Source: Minisyncoccota bacterium
GTDB lineage: Bacteria > Patescibacteriota > Minisyncoccia > JAHIHE01 > JAGLIN01
NCBI GenBank assembly: GCA_028690055.1
Contig: JAQVBZ010000001.1
Location: forward strand, 84,452-136,477
DNA length: 52,026 nucleotides
Direction: 5' to 3'
A model generated the notes under the pieces. The model was given only the letters and a program-made list of their open reading frames with translations, searched no databases and was not told the DNA's origin. Each line of letters opens with the position of its first letter. The stretch's first letter is position 1. The translations under genes and the position numbers were made by a program. Shown piece by piece: positions 1 through 7,390 of this stretch.

Positions 1-66
1 TTTGAAAAATTCGTGCGCGCGCGGGATTTAGCATTCTTAAAGAAAGCTAAAGAAATTTTGGGATAA
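1..66 (+). CDS. 3' end of a truncated gene
   Basis: Frame 1 is open from the window edge to a TAA at 64-66 and gives a 21-residue basic, helical C-terminus ending LKKAKEILG. The rest of the gene lies outside the window, so the family cannot be named. Codon choice looks ordinary for the region. A roughly 150-base gap follows before the next gene, with no strong terminator in it. Confidence 0.45.
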   Translation, partial: FEKFVRARDLAFLKKAKEILG

Positions 67-215
67 TAATTTTTAGTTTAAAAATATAAAAACAAATAAC
101 TCCTGTTAGAAAAATGTTATAGAGAGGCCATATGCTTCTCTTTTTAAACTCTTTATGTGGATTGCCTTGATTCTTTTTCAATGCTAGACTTTCCTTAAGA
201 TACTAATCTATATCT

Positions 216-869
216 ATGTCTCTTGAAGCCACACATCTCCGGTTCTCGTTCGCCATCAAGAATGACTTGGGTGTGTTTGACTTGGAGAAATATGTAGCAG
301 GCGTAATTTATCCCGATTCCAGATATTTGAGCGGCATCGACCGCCACTTGACGCATAGCCTCGACTATTTTGTCGGTAGGAAAAACCTCACTGATTTCGA
401 GAAGGGCTGGTTCACTCATATTATCGGAGATAAGATTTTCGGGGAAGTGATAGAAGACAAATTCGCTGACTGGGTCCTGTTCGAAGAGGTCGGGTCGCGC
501 TGGCCTATCGTTACGGCTATCAAGATAATCCAGGACTTGGAAGATTTCCGTTCTTTCAATATCCAGGGTGTGCTCGATTATTTGGATTATTATGAGATCC
601 ATTTTCATGAAGACGAACGCAAAGTGATCGGGTATAGCGAGGTTATAAAAAATATGTACAAAAGCAAAGATAAAATTACTGTCGAAGATGGTCTCTTGAT
701 GTCGGAGCGTCTGGGAATGAATCGCAAGGAAATCGCACTGTTGCGCAAGAAGGTCGTTGAACTCTACGAGGACGAGAAATTGATCGAAATCATAAACGAT
801 AATTTTGCGGATGGGATGGATTTGTATCAGGAGAAATATAAACAGCTTATCAAAAATTATGCTCAGTAA
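216..869 (+). CDS. Zinc-dependent phospholipase C-like protein (PF00882-like)
   Basis: A 217-residue soluble protein. The N-terminal part has ATHLRF at 5-10, the stretch GVIYPDSRY at about 29-37, then DRHLTHS and FTHIIGDKIFG. Spaced His/Asp residues of this kind (PDS, LTHS, THIIGDK) are typical of the zinc-dependent phospholipase C / S1-P1 nuclease fold found in many uncharacterised bacterial proteins. The second half is charged and helical, without an obvious domain. No signal peptide is visible, so it is probably cytoplasmic, and a lipase activity should not be assumed. ATG at 216 is the first good start; no Shine-Dalgarno is evident. A 24-codon frame overlaps its 3' end. Confidence 0.6.
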   Translation: MSLEATHLRFSFAIKNDLGVFDLEKYVAGVIYPDSRYLSGIDRHLTHSLDYFVGRKNLTDFEKGWFTHIIGDKIFGEVIEDKFADWVLFEEVGSRWPIVTAIKIIQDLEDFRSFNIQGVLDYLDYYEIHFHEDERKVIGYSEVIKNMYKSKDKITVEDGLLMSERLGMNRKEIALLRKKVVELYEDEKLIEIINDNFADGMDLYQEKYKQLIKNYAQ

Positions 870-933
870 GATTAAAGAGTTTGTAGTGGAAAGTTATGGC
901 GAGGGGGAACCTACTTTATTAAAAAACGACTAG
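859..933 (+). CDS. Possible 24-residue ORF overlapping the previous gene
   Basis: ATG at 859 overlaps the last codons of the preceding gene and reads MLSKIKEFVVESYGEGEPT and five more residues to a TAG at 931. The composition resembles the start of a longer protein, so it may be the stump of a lost downstream gene. It could equally be chance. The bases up to 1037 hold an AT-rich stretch with TATAAT at 998-1003 that could serve the next gene. Confidence 0.2.
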   Translation: MLSKIKEFVVESYGEGEPTLLKND

Positions 934-1037
934 GCTTTTGGAATGTAATGAGGGAGATAGTGTTTGAGATGTGCAGAAAACAAAAACTCTGCTAATATAT
1001 AATAAAGTGTTTATATTTAAATCCTAACTTTAAAACA

Positions 1038-1730
1038 ATGAATAAGAACTTGTTTGTAGGGGTTTCAGTCGCAGCGGTTTTGATCGTATTGTTATTGATT
1101 CTCAGCGGCAATAAACCTCACATCGGAGACGGTAATAACGAAATTACCGGAAGCGAAAATCAAGGAAATGCACGGTCTCAGGAGACGGGCATTGTTACTG
1201 AAGGCAAGACACTCAAGGACCTTATGAGCGGTGATTTGGGTGAAAATGTCAGATGTGAATTTTCGCATGTAGTTTCCGATGATAATCGTTTGGATGGTGT
1301 GACTTATATCTCCGGCAAAAAGGTGCGCGTGGATTACAAGCTGGCGGTGCCTGAGCAAGGACAGAAGGATCTGCATATGATAAGCGACGGGGAGTATGGA
1401 TATGTTTGGGGCGATAGTTTTCTGGGCGACGTTATGCAAGGGAGTAAATTCAAGCTTGATGATACAGCTGCTACCGATTCCGCGGAGGCTGACGAGACCA
1501 CCCCGAGCGGCGACTATCTCGATTATGAGACCCCGGTTACAAAGTGCGAAGTGTGGAATCCTGATATGGCATTGTTTGAGATTCCGGGAGATATTACTTT
1601 TATGACCGCGGAGGAATTGCAGGATTCCGTCATGCAGAGTGTCGGCACCCAGAACTGTGCCATGTGTGATTCGCTTCCAGTTGAGCAGAAGGCGAGCTGT
1701 CGCCAGAGCCTCAATTGTGATGAGGAATAA
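1038..1730 (+). CDS. Membrane-anchored extracellular protein with Cys-rich C-terminus
   Basis: A 230-residue protein. Residues 5-23 form one hydrophobic helix with no lipobox, so it is probably an uncleaved N-terminal anchor with the bulk outside the membrane. A low-complexity Asn/Gly/Glu linker follows. The middle region (CEFSHV, GVTYISGKKVRVDY, DGEYGYVW) looks like a beta-rich domain similar to LolA-type or DUF4412-like lipid or metal carriers, but this is only a resemblance. The C-terminus has a CxxC pair (CAMC) and two more Cys, ending RQSLNCDEE, consistent with a disulphide or metal site. A strong terminator follows directly. Confidence 0.65.
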   Translation: MNKNLFVGVSVAAVLIVLLLILSGNKPHIGDGNNEITGSENQGNARSQETGIVTEGKTLKDLMSGDLGENVRCEFSHVVSDDNRLDGVTYISGKKVRVDYKLAVPEQGQKDLHMISDGEYGYVWGDSFLGDVMQGSKFKLDDTAATDSAEADETTPSGDYLDYETPVTKCEVWNPDMALFEIPGDITFMTAEELQDSVMQSVGTQNCAMCDSLPVEQKASCRQSLNCDEE

Positions 1731-1746
1731 TTTTTCAAAAAAAATG

Positions 1747-1776
1747 AAGGTGAAGATATTACTTCACCTTTGTTTT
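1747..1776. terminator. Bidirectional Rho-independent terminator
   Basis: A perfect 9-bp stem AAGGTGAAG / CTTCACCTT (1747-1755 with 1762-1770) with loop ATATTA. It is followed by TGTTTT on the + strand and a TTTTTTT-like tract on the - strand (A-run at 1737-1744). It ends the gene at 1038-1730 and could also end the small - strand frame at 1764-1955, whose stop codon lies inside the stem. Confidence 0.8.
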
Positions 1777-1955
1777 AAATTTTCTGAGACCAAGTTGATC
1801 CGCCAGTCAGGAATGTCGATTTTTTCGCATGCTTCGCGGATGTGCGGGCAGCGTCGGTGGCGGGAAAGCTTGTCGAGCAATTCTCGTTTATCTTTTTTTA
1901 AACCGATCTTGGCTAGAGGAAGATGTAGCCTTCGTGGGATGTATTTTTGCGATAT
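1764..1955 (-). CDS. Possible 63-residue basic protein with non-canonical ATA start
   Basis: On the - strand a frame opens just after a TAA and runs to a TGA inside the terminator stem. From the ATA codon it reads (M)SQKYIPRRLHLP and includes KKDKRELLDKL and HRRCPHIREACEKIDIP. The balanced composition, Arg/Lys-rich helices and an IDIPDWR ending look protein-like. There is no ATG, GTG or usable TTG. The sequence GGAGGGG lies four to seven bases before ATA-TCG, a good Shine-Dalgarno position. It may be a real small gene with a rare start or one that lost its ATG. The bases from 1956 to 2092 hold only half of a dispersed repeat (2043-2070). Confidence 0.35.
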   Translation of the reverse strand: MSQKYIPRRLHLPLAKIGLKKDKRELLDKLSRHRRCPHIREACEKIDIPDWRINLVSENLKQR

Positions 1956-2092
1956 AACCCCTCCGCTTGCAAATTAATCCTTTGTAGCATAGAATGGAAT
2001 TTACCGCAATATGACTTCATATTTAGGGGGAGAGTGGTAAAGGGATCCTTCGGGGTACCTCAGGATGACGGTAATATCAGCGAATATAGATA

Positions 2093-3043
2093 ATGATTAC
2101 ATTTTACGAGAAAATCGAAAAACCCATCCTAGCGCTGGCACCGATGGCGGGTTATACCAACCAGCCTTTTCGTCGTATCTGTAAATTTTATGGCGCGGAC
2201 GTTCTATATTCGGAGATGGCGAGCGCGACGGCGCTTTCTTACGGTGGCAAGAAGACCTTGGAGCTTTTGAAATTTTCTAAAGATGAGCGGCCGTATGTGG
2301 TTCAGCTCTTCGGTAATGACCCGAAATATTTCCAAAATGCGGCACGGATCGTGACAGAGAAAATCCGCCCCGACGGCATCGATATCAACATGGGATGTCC
2401 GGCTCCGAAAGTATATAAGACCGGCGCGGGAGCGGCTCTTTTTTGCGATCAGGGAAAAGCGATTGCGATTATAGAAGAAACTTTGAAAGGCACGGATCTG
2501 CCGGTATCGATAAAAATCAGGTCGCGCGTGAGTAAGTATACGGCGTATAAATTTATGAAAAAAATCAAAGACTATCCGCTTGCGGCAGTGATGGTGCACG
2601 GGCGGAGCTATGAGAAAGCTTTTAGCGGGTCGATCGATTACATAACTATAAAACGTATAAAAGAAATGGTCAGCTATCCTGTGATTGCCAACGGAGGTAT
2701 CAATACCCCCGAGGAGGCGAAGATGATGCTGGAAAGAACCGGTGCGGACGGCGTAGGTATCGCGCGCGGAGCGCTCAAAAATCCGTGGCTCTTTTTGCAG
2801 ATAAAAGAATATCTGGAGACGGGAGAATATCACGAATTTGATCTGAAAGAAATCAAGACGGCCGCGCTCCGTCACACTGAGATGGCACAAGACGATATGG
2901 GTGCTCATGGCGTCTTGGAAATGCGCAAATACCTTCTTTGGTATTTCCGCGGCTTTGAGAACGCGAAAGAATTCCGCCGTAAATTGGTGGAGGTGGAGAG
3001 TCTGGAAGATGTGAAGAGGACGCTGGAGATGTTGGAAGGGTAA
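2093..3043 (+). CDS. dus: tRNA-dihydrouridine synthase
   Basis: A 316-residue FMN-dependent enzyme that reduces uridines in the tRNA D-loop using NAD(P)H. It shows the family's TIM-barrel motifs in order: LAPMAGYTNQPFRR (14-27, FMN-binding start), VVQLFGNDP (about 69-77), DINMGCPAPKV (97-107) with Cys102 as the expected proton donor, PVSIKIRSR, VMVHGRSYEKAFSG, VIANGGI and GVGIARGALKNPWLF (phosphate-binding loops). The length matches DusB-type enzymes. The C-terminal helical tRNA-binding domain is present. ATG at 2093 is well placed; no Shine-Dalgarno is seen. It stands alone on the + strand, followed by an intergenic repeat. Confidence 0.92.
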   Translation: MITFYEKIEKPILALAPMAGYTNQPFRRICKFYGADVLYSEMASATALSYGGKKTLELLKFSKDERPYVVQLFGNDPKYFQNAARIVTEKIRPDGIDINMGCPAPKVYKTGAGAALFCDQGKAIAIIEETLKGTDLPVSIKIRSRVSKYTAYKFMKKIKDYPLAAVMVHGRSYEKAFSGSIDYITIKRIKEMVSYPVIANGGINTPEEAKMMLERTGADGVGIARGALKNPWLFLQIKEYLETGEYHEFDLKEIKTAALRHTEMAQDDMGAHGVLEMRKYLLWYFRGFENAKEFRRKLVEVESLEDVKRTLEMLEG

Positions 3044-3074
3044 AAGGGGTTATATCAGCGTACGTTTTTCTAGT

Positions 3075-3202
3075 TGTCATTGCGAGGAGGAGGCATTTGC
3101 GACGACGCAGCAATCCCGTTGCCATAACTCACCTGACGTTGTATAACGTTTATTCCACATAGGTTCGGGATTGCCACGTCGGAGTACCTCCTTGCAATGA
3201 CA
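3075..3202. repeat. Intergenic inverted-repeat element (TGTCATTGC ... GCAATGACA)
   Basis: The ends TGTCATTGCGAGGAGG and CCTCCTTGCAATGACA are near-perfect inverted copies separated by about 95 bases. An inner pair, CAATCCCG / CGGGATTG, extends the fold. It is one of about ten related elements in this window, all outside genes. No coding capacity is visible, so it is MITE-like or REP-like. Confidence 0.75.
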
Positions 3203-3216
3203 GATAAAATAAAAAA

Positions 3217-3241
3217 ACAAGACTTTTACGGTCTTGTCTTT
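3217..3241 (-). terminator. Terminator of the ABC-F gene
   Basis: Stem ACAAGAC / GTCTTGT (3217-3223 with 3231-3237). Read on the - strand it is followed by seven Ts, making it a good intrinsic terminator 18 bases after the ABC-F stop codon. The + strand tail (CTTTATTT) is weaker. Confidence 0.75.
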
Positions 3242-3258
3242 ATTTATAATAAAAAATA

Positions 3259-4875
3259 TTAATATCCCTTCATCATATCCGCATAGCGGTCGTAATTTCC
3301 CAAGATGCGATTCAGCTTCTGGTATTTTATTTCCCATATTTGGTTGCAGACTTCGTTGAGGACGAAACGGTCGTGAGAGATGAGCATAATCGGTCCGTCG
3401 AAAGTTTTGAGAAAATTGACCATCGCCTGGCGGCTCTCGATGTCGAGGTGGTTGGTCGGTTCGTCGAGGATGAGAAAATTGGATTCCCCCAAGATCAGCT
3501 TGGCAATCGAGACTTTCGCTTTTTCGCCTCCGCTCAAGTCCGCAACCTTTTTATATACATCATCGCCGGTAAAGAGCAGGCATCCCAGTGCATTGCGGAT
3601 TTTCTCGTCGCTGAGATCGCAGACTTCACGGATATTTTCTAAAATATCTTTTTTGTAATCCAGATTTTCGTGCGATTGGGCGTAGTAGCCGATTCTGATC
3701 TTATGCGCGAATTCGACGCCGTTTCTTTCTTCGGCTTTTTGCATCATAGTCTTGATGAAACTGGTTTTGCCGGCACCGTTGCTGCCGATGATACCGATTT
3801 TGGCATCGTTGTAGATTTCGATTTTGCCTCCGATCTCCACTAGGAGTTTGTCTCCGTGCGATACGATGATGTCTTCCATATCCATCACTCTGGACGGTAA
3901 TCGGTTTTTGATATTATAATTTATTCTCATCTGCTTGGTGTCGTCCTCCGGTTTTTCTACTTTCTCAATCTTGTCCAACATTTTGATACGGCTTTGCACC
4001 GCGCTGGACTTGGTAGGTTTATAGCGGAATTTCTCGATGAATTTCTCCTGCTTGCCAAGATATTTCTGCTGGCGGCTGTACTGTTCTTCTTCGATTTCCA
4101 TTATCTTGTCGCGCTCCTCCAGATATCCGCTGTAATTGGTGTGGAATTTTCTGATCTTGCCGTTATAGATTTCGAAGGTTTTATCACAGACCTTGTCCAA
4201 AAAATAACGGTCATGGGAAACGAGCACGATGGCTTTGCTCCATTCAAAGAGGAAATTCTCCAGCCAGACGATAGTTTCCAGGTCCAAGTGGTTGGTCGGT
4301 TCGTCGAGGATGAGGAGGTCGGGGTCCTGCAGTGCCAGCTTGGCCAGTCCTAGCCGAGTCTTCTCGCCCCCGCTTAAAGATTTTACTTTGCGCGCAAAAT
4401 CCTTGTCCTTAAAACGGAAGTCGCGCAGCGTTTTCTCCGTTCCTGCCTCATACTCGTAGCCATTTCGCGTTTCATATTTTTCCACTATGTCTTCGTAGTC
4501 CTTGAGGATTTGTTCGAGCTTTTCTCCCTCGGCAGATTCCAAGAGATTTTCTATCTCTGTTTTTCGCTTGATGATTTCGTACATTGAGTCATCGGCGCTG
4601 AGAATCTCTTCTTCCAAGGTGTTCTCCAGATCGGCGAAATCGCTGTTTTGAGAAAGATAGCCGATACGAAGACTCTTGCTCTTGTCGATCTCTCCCTCGT
4701 CGAATTCTACTGCCCCCAGTATGATCTTGAGTAATGTCGTTTTTCCCTTGCCGTTCTGTCCCACGATGGCAATTTTGTCGCGCTCGTGCACATTGAAACT
4801 GGCATCCGAGAAGAGCTCCCGCAGGCCGATGTATTTCTTAATATTCTTAAGACTCAGTATATTTTGATTTTCCAT
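3259..4875 (-). CDS. ABC-F family ATPase (ribosome-associated translation factor)
   Basis: 538 residues with two ABC domains and no membrane segment, the hallmark of ABC-F proteins that bind the ribosomal E site and help stalled or drug-blocked ribosomes. Walker A motifs are GQNGKGKTT (39-47) and GSNGAGKTS (364-372). Signatures are LSGGE at 167-171 and 447-451, and Walker B is LLILDEPTNHLD at about 187-198 with FLILDEPTNHLD at 467-478. The charged interdomain linker (about 235-320) contains KPTKSSAVQSR, the usual P-site-tRNA interaction region. The subfamily (YdiF/Uup-like or resistance type) cannot be decided by eye. The leader carries a terminator and a short peptide gene, as in regulated ABC-F resistance genes. 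Confidence 0.93.
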   Translation of the reverse strand: MENQNILSLKNIKKYIGLRELFSDASFNVHERDKIAIVGQNGKGKTTLLKIILGAVEFDEGEIDKSKSLRIGYLSQNSDFADLENTLEEEILSADDSMYEIIKRKTEIENLLESAEGEKLEQILKDYEDIVEKYETRNGYEYEAGTEKTLRDFRFKDKDFARKVKSLSGGEKTRLGLAKLALQDPDLLILDEPTNHLDLETIVWLENFLFEWSKAIVLVSHDRYFLDKVCDKTFEIYNGKIRKFHTNYSGYLEERDKIMEIEEEQYSRQQKYLGKQEKFIEKFRYKPTKSSAVQSRIKMLDKIEKVEKPEDDTKQMRINYNIKNRLPSRVMDMEDIIVSHGDKLLVEIGGKIEIYNDAKIGIIGSNGAGKTSFIKTMMQKAEERNGVEFAHKIRIGYYAQSHENLDYKKDILENIREVCDLSDEKIRNALGCLLFTGDDVYKKVADLSGGEKAKVSIAKLILGESNFLILDEPTNHLDIESRQAMVNFLKTFDGPIMLISHDRFVLNEVCNQIWEIKYQKLNRILGNYDRYADMMKGY

Positions 4876-4896
4876 ATTTTTCGATTATTTCCATAT

Positions 4897-4979
4897 AAAA
4901 AGAGGCCCTGATCAGGTTGCGTCTTGTCTCCATTATTTCTGTAAATAGATACAATGCACCTAAAAGCCAGCCTCTTTTT
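4897..4979 (-). promoter_or_regulatory. Transcription attenuator in the ABC-F leader
   Basis: On the - strand transcript, AAAAAGAGGC (4979-4970) pairs perfectly with GCCTCTTTTT (4906-4897). The second arm ends in five Ts about 22 bases before the ABC-F start, so the structure reads as an intrinsic terminator. An inner stem (AGGTGC with GCAACCT, one bulge) closes the long loop. The 5' arm lies inside the last codons of a 13-codon leader peptide, so a ribosome stalled there would block terminator folding and allow readthrough. The architecture matches ribosome-mediated attenuation known for ABC-F resistance genes; the mechanism here is inferred. Confidence 0.65.
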
Positions 4980-5001
4980 CGTAGCTTACCAATTTATCCA
5001 T
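4960..5001 (-). CDS. Leader peptide of the ABC-F gene (13 residues)
   Basis: ATG at 5001 reads MDKLVSYEKEAGF and stops at TAG (4962-4960). It lies about 70 bases after the predicted transcription start and 84 bases before the ABC-F start. Codons for EKEAG form the 5' arm of the attenuator stem. Its Shine-Dalgarno is weak (CAGAG about 8 bases upstream). It is too short to judge by composition; support comes from its position within the attenuator. Confidence 0.5.
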   Translation of the reverse strand: MDKLVSYEKEAGF

Positions 5002-5072
5002 GATTTGACTCTGGAAAATAGAATTGTTAGTAATTTCTGTTTGCATATATTTATGACATTTCACTGATGAAG

Positions 5073-5101
5073 ATTGTAACAAAAAAATATCTTTTTGTCA
5101 A
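5073..5101 (-). promoter_or_regulatory. Sigma-70-type promoter for the ABC-F operon
   Basis: On the - strand a perfect TTGACA (5101-5096), a 17-base spacer, and TACAAT (5078-5073). Transcription would start near 5066, giving a leader of about 190 bases. The -35 box abuts the T-tract of the terminator of the upstream gene. Confidence 0.75.
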
Positions 5102-5132
5102 AAAAGGGCTAGAGTGAAATTCATTCTAGCCC
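5100..5132 (-). terminator. Terminator overlapping the end of the upstream small gene
   Basis: Stem GGGCTAGA.TGA / TCA.TCTAGCCC (5121-5132 with 5106-5117, one mismatch) followed by six Ts on the - strand. The stop codon and last codons of the 5121-5456 gene form one arm. It insulates that gene from the ABC-F promoter directly downstream. Confidence 0.75.
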
Positions 5133-5456
5133 CGTCAATTCCAAAACTTTTCTGATACTACCTTCCGAAATCAGCGTCTGTTTACTTATGAATTCCGGAA
5201 TGTCTTTTTTGTCACGTCCCATGATAGAAAGTTGGATGAAAAGGTTTATTATCCTTATAATGCTTTCCGCGCTTTTTATATTTTCTCCTTCGGAAGAGAA
5301 AAATATTTCCTTGAGGCGGTTGAAAGGCTCTGCTATCTCATCAATGCCCCTCATTACTTCTTTAATGTTTTTCTTTATCTCGTCTGTTAGTTCCTGTGGG
5401 AGTTTGTCTAGATAGACTGCTTTATCCGGCGTTTCAGTTACATTCTCATTTGGCAT
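5121..5456 (-). CDS. Small helical protein of unknown function
   Basis: 111 residues from ATG 5456 (MPNENVTETPDKAVYLDKLP). The body is predicted helical (KKNIKEVMRGIDEIAEPFNRL, IIRIINLFIQLSIMG) and ends FISKQTLISEGSIRKVLELTG, which looks like a DNA- or protein-contacting helix pair. No family is recognised. The start is chosen because AGGAG lies nine bases upstream of ATG 5456, while the longer frame from 5507 would begin inside the promoter at 5492-5520. It is monocistronic, bounded by its own promoter and terminator. Confidence 0.6.
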   Translation of the reverse strand: MPNENVTETPDKAVYLDKLPQELTDEIKKNIKEVMRGIDEIAEPFNRLKEIFFSSEGENIKSAESIIRIINLFIQLSIMGRDKKDIPEFISKQTLISEGSIRKVLELTGLE

Positions 5457-5491
5457 AATATACCACTCCTGGACGTCTTTGTTCCGATAGC

Positions 5492-5520
5492 AATCTACTA
5501 TATACAAAAAAGTTTGTCAA
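5492..5520 (-). promoter_or_regulatory. Promoter for the 5121-5456 gene
   Basis: On the - strand a perfect TTGACA (5520-5515), a 17-base spacer and a weaker -10, TAGATT (5497-5492). Transcription would start near 5485, just upstream of the AGGAG ribosome site. Confidence 0.6.
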
Positions 5521-5523
5521 TAT

Positions 5524-5552
5524 AAAAACGCCTCTTATGCGGAAGCGTTTTT
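5524..5552. terminator. Terminator of the 5575-6408 gene
   Basis: Stem AAAAACGC / GCGTTTTT (5524-5531 with 5545-5552) with a 13-base loop. It gives a T-tract on both strands and lies 23 bases after the stop codon of the - strand gene. Confidence 0.65.
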
Positions 5553-5574
5553 AAAATATCTTGCGGGCGGATAT

Positions 5575-6408
5575 CTATTTTTTTGCATCTGTAGTTTTTG
5601 CAAAGCTGAATTGTACGCTCTTTGCGAAGGCATCCCACTGTGCAATTTTCTCCTGGTTTTTCTTCTCTTGCAGAAGCTCGTCCAGATATCCTTTGCCGGA
5701 TAAATGGTTGATCTTTGCTTGATCAGTCTCGTCACGATTTAATGGTTCGCCCAGATTTCCGAAAAGGAACAAATTGATGCTGTTGAATTTTTTCATATAA
5801 AGTTTGTACCACCCGTACGAAATCTCTCCGCCGGTAGCAAAACCGTTTCCGTTAGCGGCACTGAATTCATATTGGGACAGATAGTTCGAGCGGTTCGTTT
5901 CACAGTATTCCCATTTTTCCTCCAAATTTTCATTGCTCTGGACCAGCGGACCGCTACATTTGTAACTTATCGTATCTTTACTGTGGCATATTTTGTAGGG
6001 GCAAGCGATATAGGTAGATATTTCCAGGTCGTTGTAATAGAAGCTTGTTGCTCCTTCGAACGAAGGGGGAGCTATTTCCCCGGGATTTCCTGCAAATGAT
6101 ATATACCCGTCGCCTAATCTTATATTTACACCCTTGCTATCGATGTACCCCTTCTCTTTGCCGTAGAAATAAATAACACCACTTTCTACTTTGACGCCCT
6201 CCTGTAAATCTCGCGGGTCGATAGTTATCGATTGAGTCTCTTCTACCGACGAAGTGTTGACGTTTTGCTTCGTGGTTGTGTCTGTTTGGCTGTTGTCACT
6301 CGGAGTCTTCTTTTTAAGCGAAGCGGAGCGGTCAAAAGATAAAAAACCGAAAAATACGATCGCAAGGATTATTATCAATATCACTGCTACATTGTTTTTG
6401 TCTATCAT
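5575..6408 (-). CDS. Membrane-anchored extracellular protein of unknown function
   Basis: 277 residues. Residues 8-26 (VAVILIIILAIVFFGFLSF) are a single membrane helix, followed by a Ser/Thr/Asn-rich linker to about residue 60. The remainder is a folded-looking domain with GKEKGYIDSKGVNI, a Cys trio (IACPYKICHSKD and YKCSG) plus a later Cys (WEYCET). These could form two disulphides outside the cell. The C-terminal 50 residues are charged and helical. No family is recognised. It resembles the many single-anchor proteins of Patescibacteria. No Shine-Dalgarno is seen before ATG 6408. Confidence 0.65.
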   Translation of the reverse strand: MIDKNNVAVILIIILAIVFFGFLSFDRSASLKKKTPSDNSQTDTTTKQNVNTSSVEETQSITIDPRDLQEGVKVESGVIYFYGKEKGYIDSKGVNIRLGDGYISFAGNPGEIAPPSFEGATSFYYNDLEISTYIACPYKICHSKDTISYKCSGPLVQSNENLEEKWEYCETNRSNYLSQYEFSAANGNGFATGGEISYGWYKLYMKKFNSINLFLFGNLGEPLNRDETDQAKINHLSGKGYLDELLQEKKNQEKIAQWDAFAKSVQFSFAKTTDAKK

Positions 6409-6482
6409 TTTTTGTTTTTCGTTATGTATCTAAAATAATCATATAGCAACTCGACAAAAAGTCCAGAGGGTAAAATGCAAAA

Positions 6483-6506
6483 GCATCTGCGCGATGTGGC
6501 AGATGC
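6483..6506 (-). terminator. Terminator of efp
   Basis: A perfect 8-bp stem GCATCTGC / GCAGATGC (6483-6490 with 6499-6506), followed on the - strand by TTTTGCATTTT. It lies about 30 bases after the efp stop codon. Confidence 0.65.
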
Positions 6507-6535
6507 CCCGGTAAAAGGGTTATGATTTTTTTACT

Positions 6536-7102
6536 TTATGATTCTCTTCTGTCGAATTGTCCGCTTTTGGTTTTTACAAAAACCATATCATTTTCTTTTA
6601 CAAAAAGAGGAGTTGAGATTTTCATCCCAGTTTCGAGGGTTACGACTTTGCTTCCACCTTGCGCGGTGTCACCTTTGACTCCCGGCGGACAGTCCACGAC
6701 TTTGAGGCTGACTTCCGAAGGAAGGACGACATCAATCGGGGTTTCTTCGAACATGACGATGCGCACTTCCAGCTCTTCTTTCATATAATTAGCGGCGTCT
6801 TTCAATTGTTCGCGGGTGAGAGTAAATTGGTCATAGGTTTCTTGATCCATAAAAGAGTATTCGTTGCCGTCACGATAGAGGAATTGCGCTCGTTTTTCAT
6901 TTAATTGTGCCAAGTCCACAATCGCGGAAGACTGAAAATTCTTCTCCAAGACCTTGCCACTTAAAAGATTTCTCATACTGACTGTCGCCATTGCTTCTCT
7001 TTGTTGTTTGGCGCGGAAAGATCTATCTAAAACTTCGTAAGGCTCGCCTTCAAGCATAATAACGTTACCTTTTTTGATTTCTCTGAAACTGATACTTGCC
7101 AT
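6536..7102 (-). CDS. efp: Elongation factor P
   Basis: 188 residues, the normal EF-P length, with the KOW-like domain I and two OB domains. EF-P binds between the P and E sites and rescues ribosomes stalled at polyproline. Recognisable stretches are FREIKKGNVIMLEGEPYEVLD (split over 6-26), SMRNLLSGKVLEKNF, MKEELEVRIVMFEETPIDVVLP and the conserved CPPGVKGDTAQGGSK. The domain I tip loop reads AKQQRE (31-36). The modified lysine of the usual PGKG loop is replaced by Gln, so the classical EpmA/EarP modification routes probably do not apply. Upstream, 7103-7585 contains only an intergenic repeat. Confidence 0.95.
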   Translation of the reverse strand: MASISFREIKKGNVIMLEGEPYEVLDRSFRAKQQREAMATVSMRNLLSGKVLEKNFQSSAIVDLAQLNEKRAQFLYRDGNEYSFMDQETYDQFTLTREQLKDAANYMKEELEVRIVMFEETPIDVVLPSEVSLKVVDCPPGVKGDTAQGGSKVVTLETGMKISTPLFVKENDMVFVKTKSGQFDRRES

Positions 7103-7218
7103 ATCTTCGTATTAAAAAAATTAAAATACAATTTTTAAAGCTAACTAATACTTTGTCATTGTATGCCGAAAAAGACCGTTTGTAAAGGAAAGGCGGACTT
7201 ATTTCCCAACCATCGACC

Positions 7219-7390
7219 TGTCATTGCGAGCTGTAGGGGCACAATATCTTGTGCCCTTTCCGACGCGGCAATCTCGTGAGAAAAATCACAAGACTTTATT
7301 ATCACACATTTTATCCGCATAGCGACGGGATTTCCATCCCCGTCTCCGCGAGGACAGACTATATTACAGCGCCTCCTCCTTACAATGACA
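7219..7390. repeat. Intergenic inverted-repeat element, second copy
   Basis: It begins TGTCATTGCGAG and ends CTCCTTACAATGACA, the same terminal inverted repeats as 3075-3202, with a 150-base interior. An inner pair (GGGCACAA / TTGTGCCC, 7237-7254) makes a local hairpin. It lies between the divergent efp and aeRF1-like genes. The rest of the gap 7103-7585 shows no gene. Confidence 0.7.

Noticed and set aside
1639-1977. + strand frame of 112 codons after the Cys-rich protein
   Set aside because: It overlaps an intact gene and its terminator; the opposite strand has the more protein-like frame.
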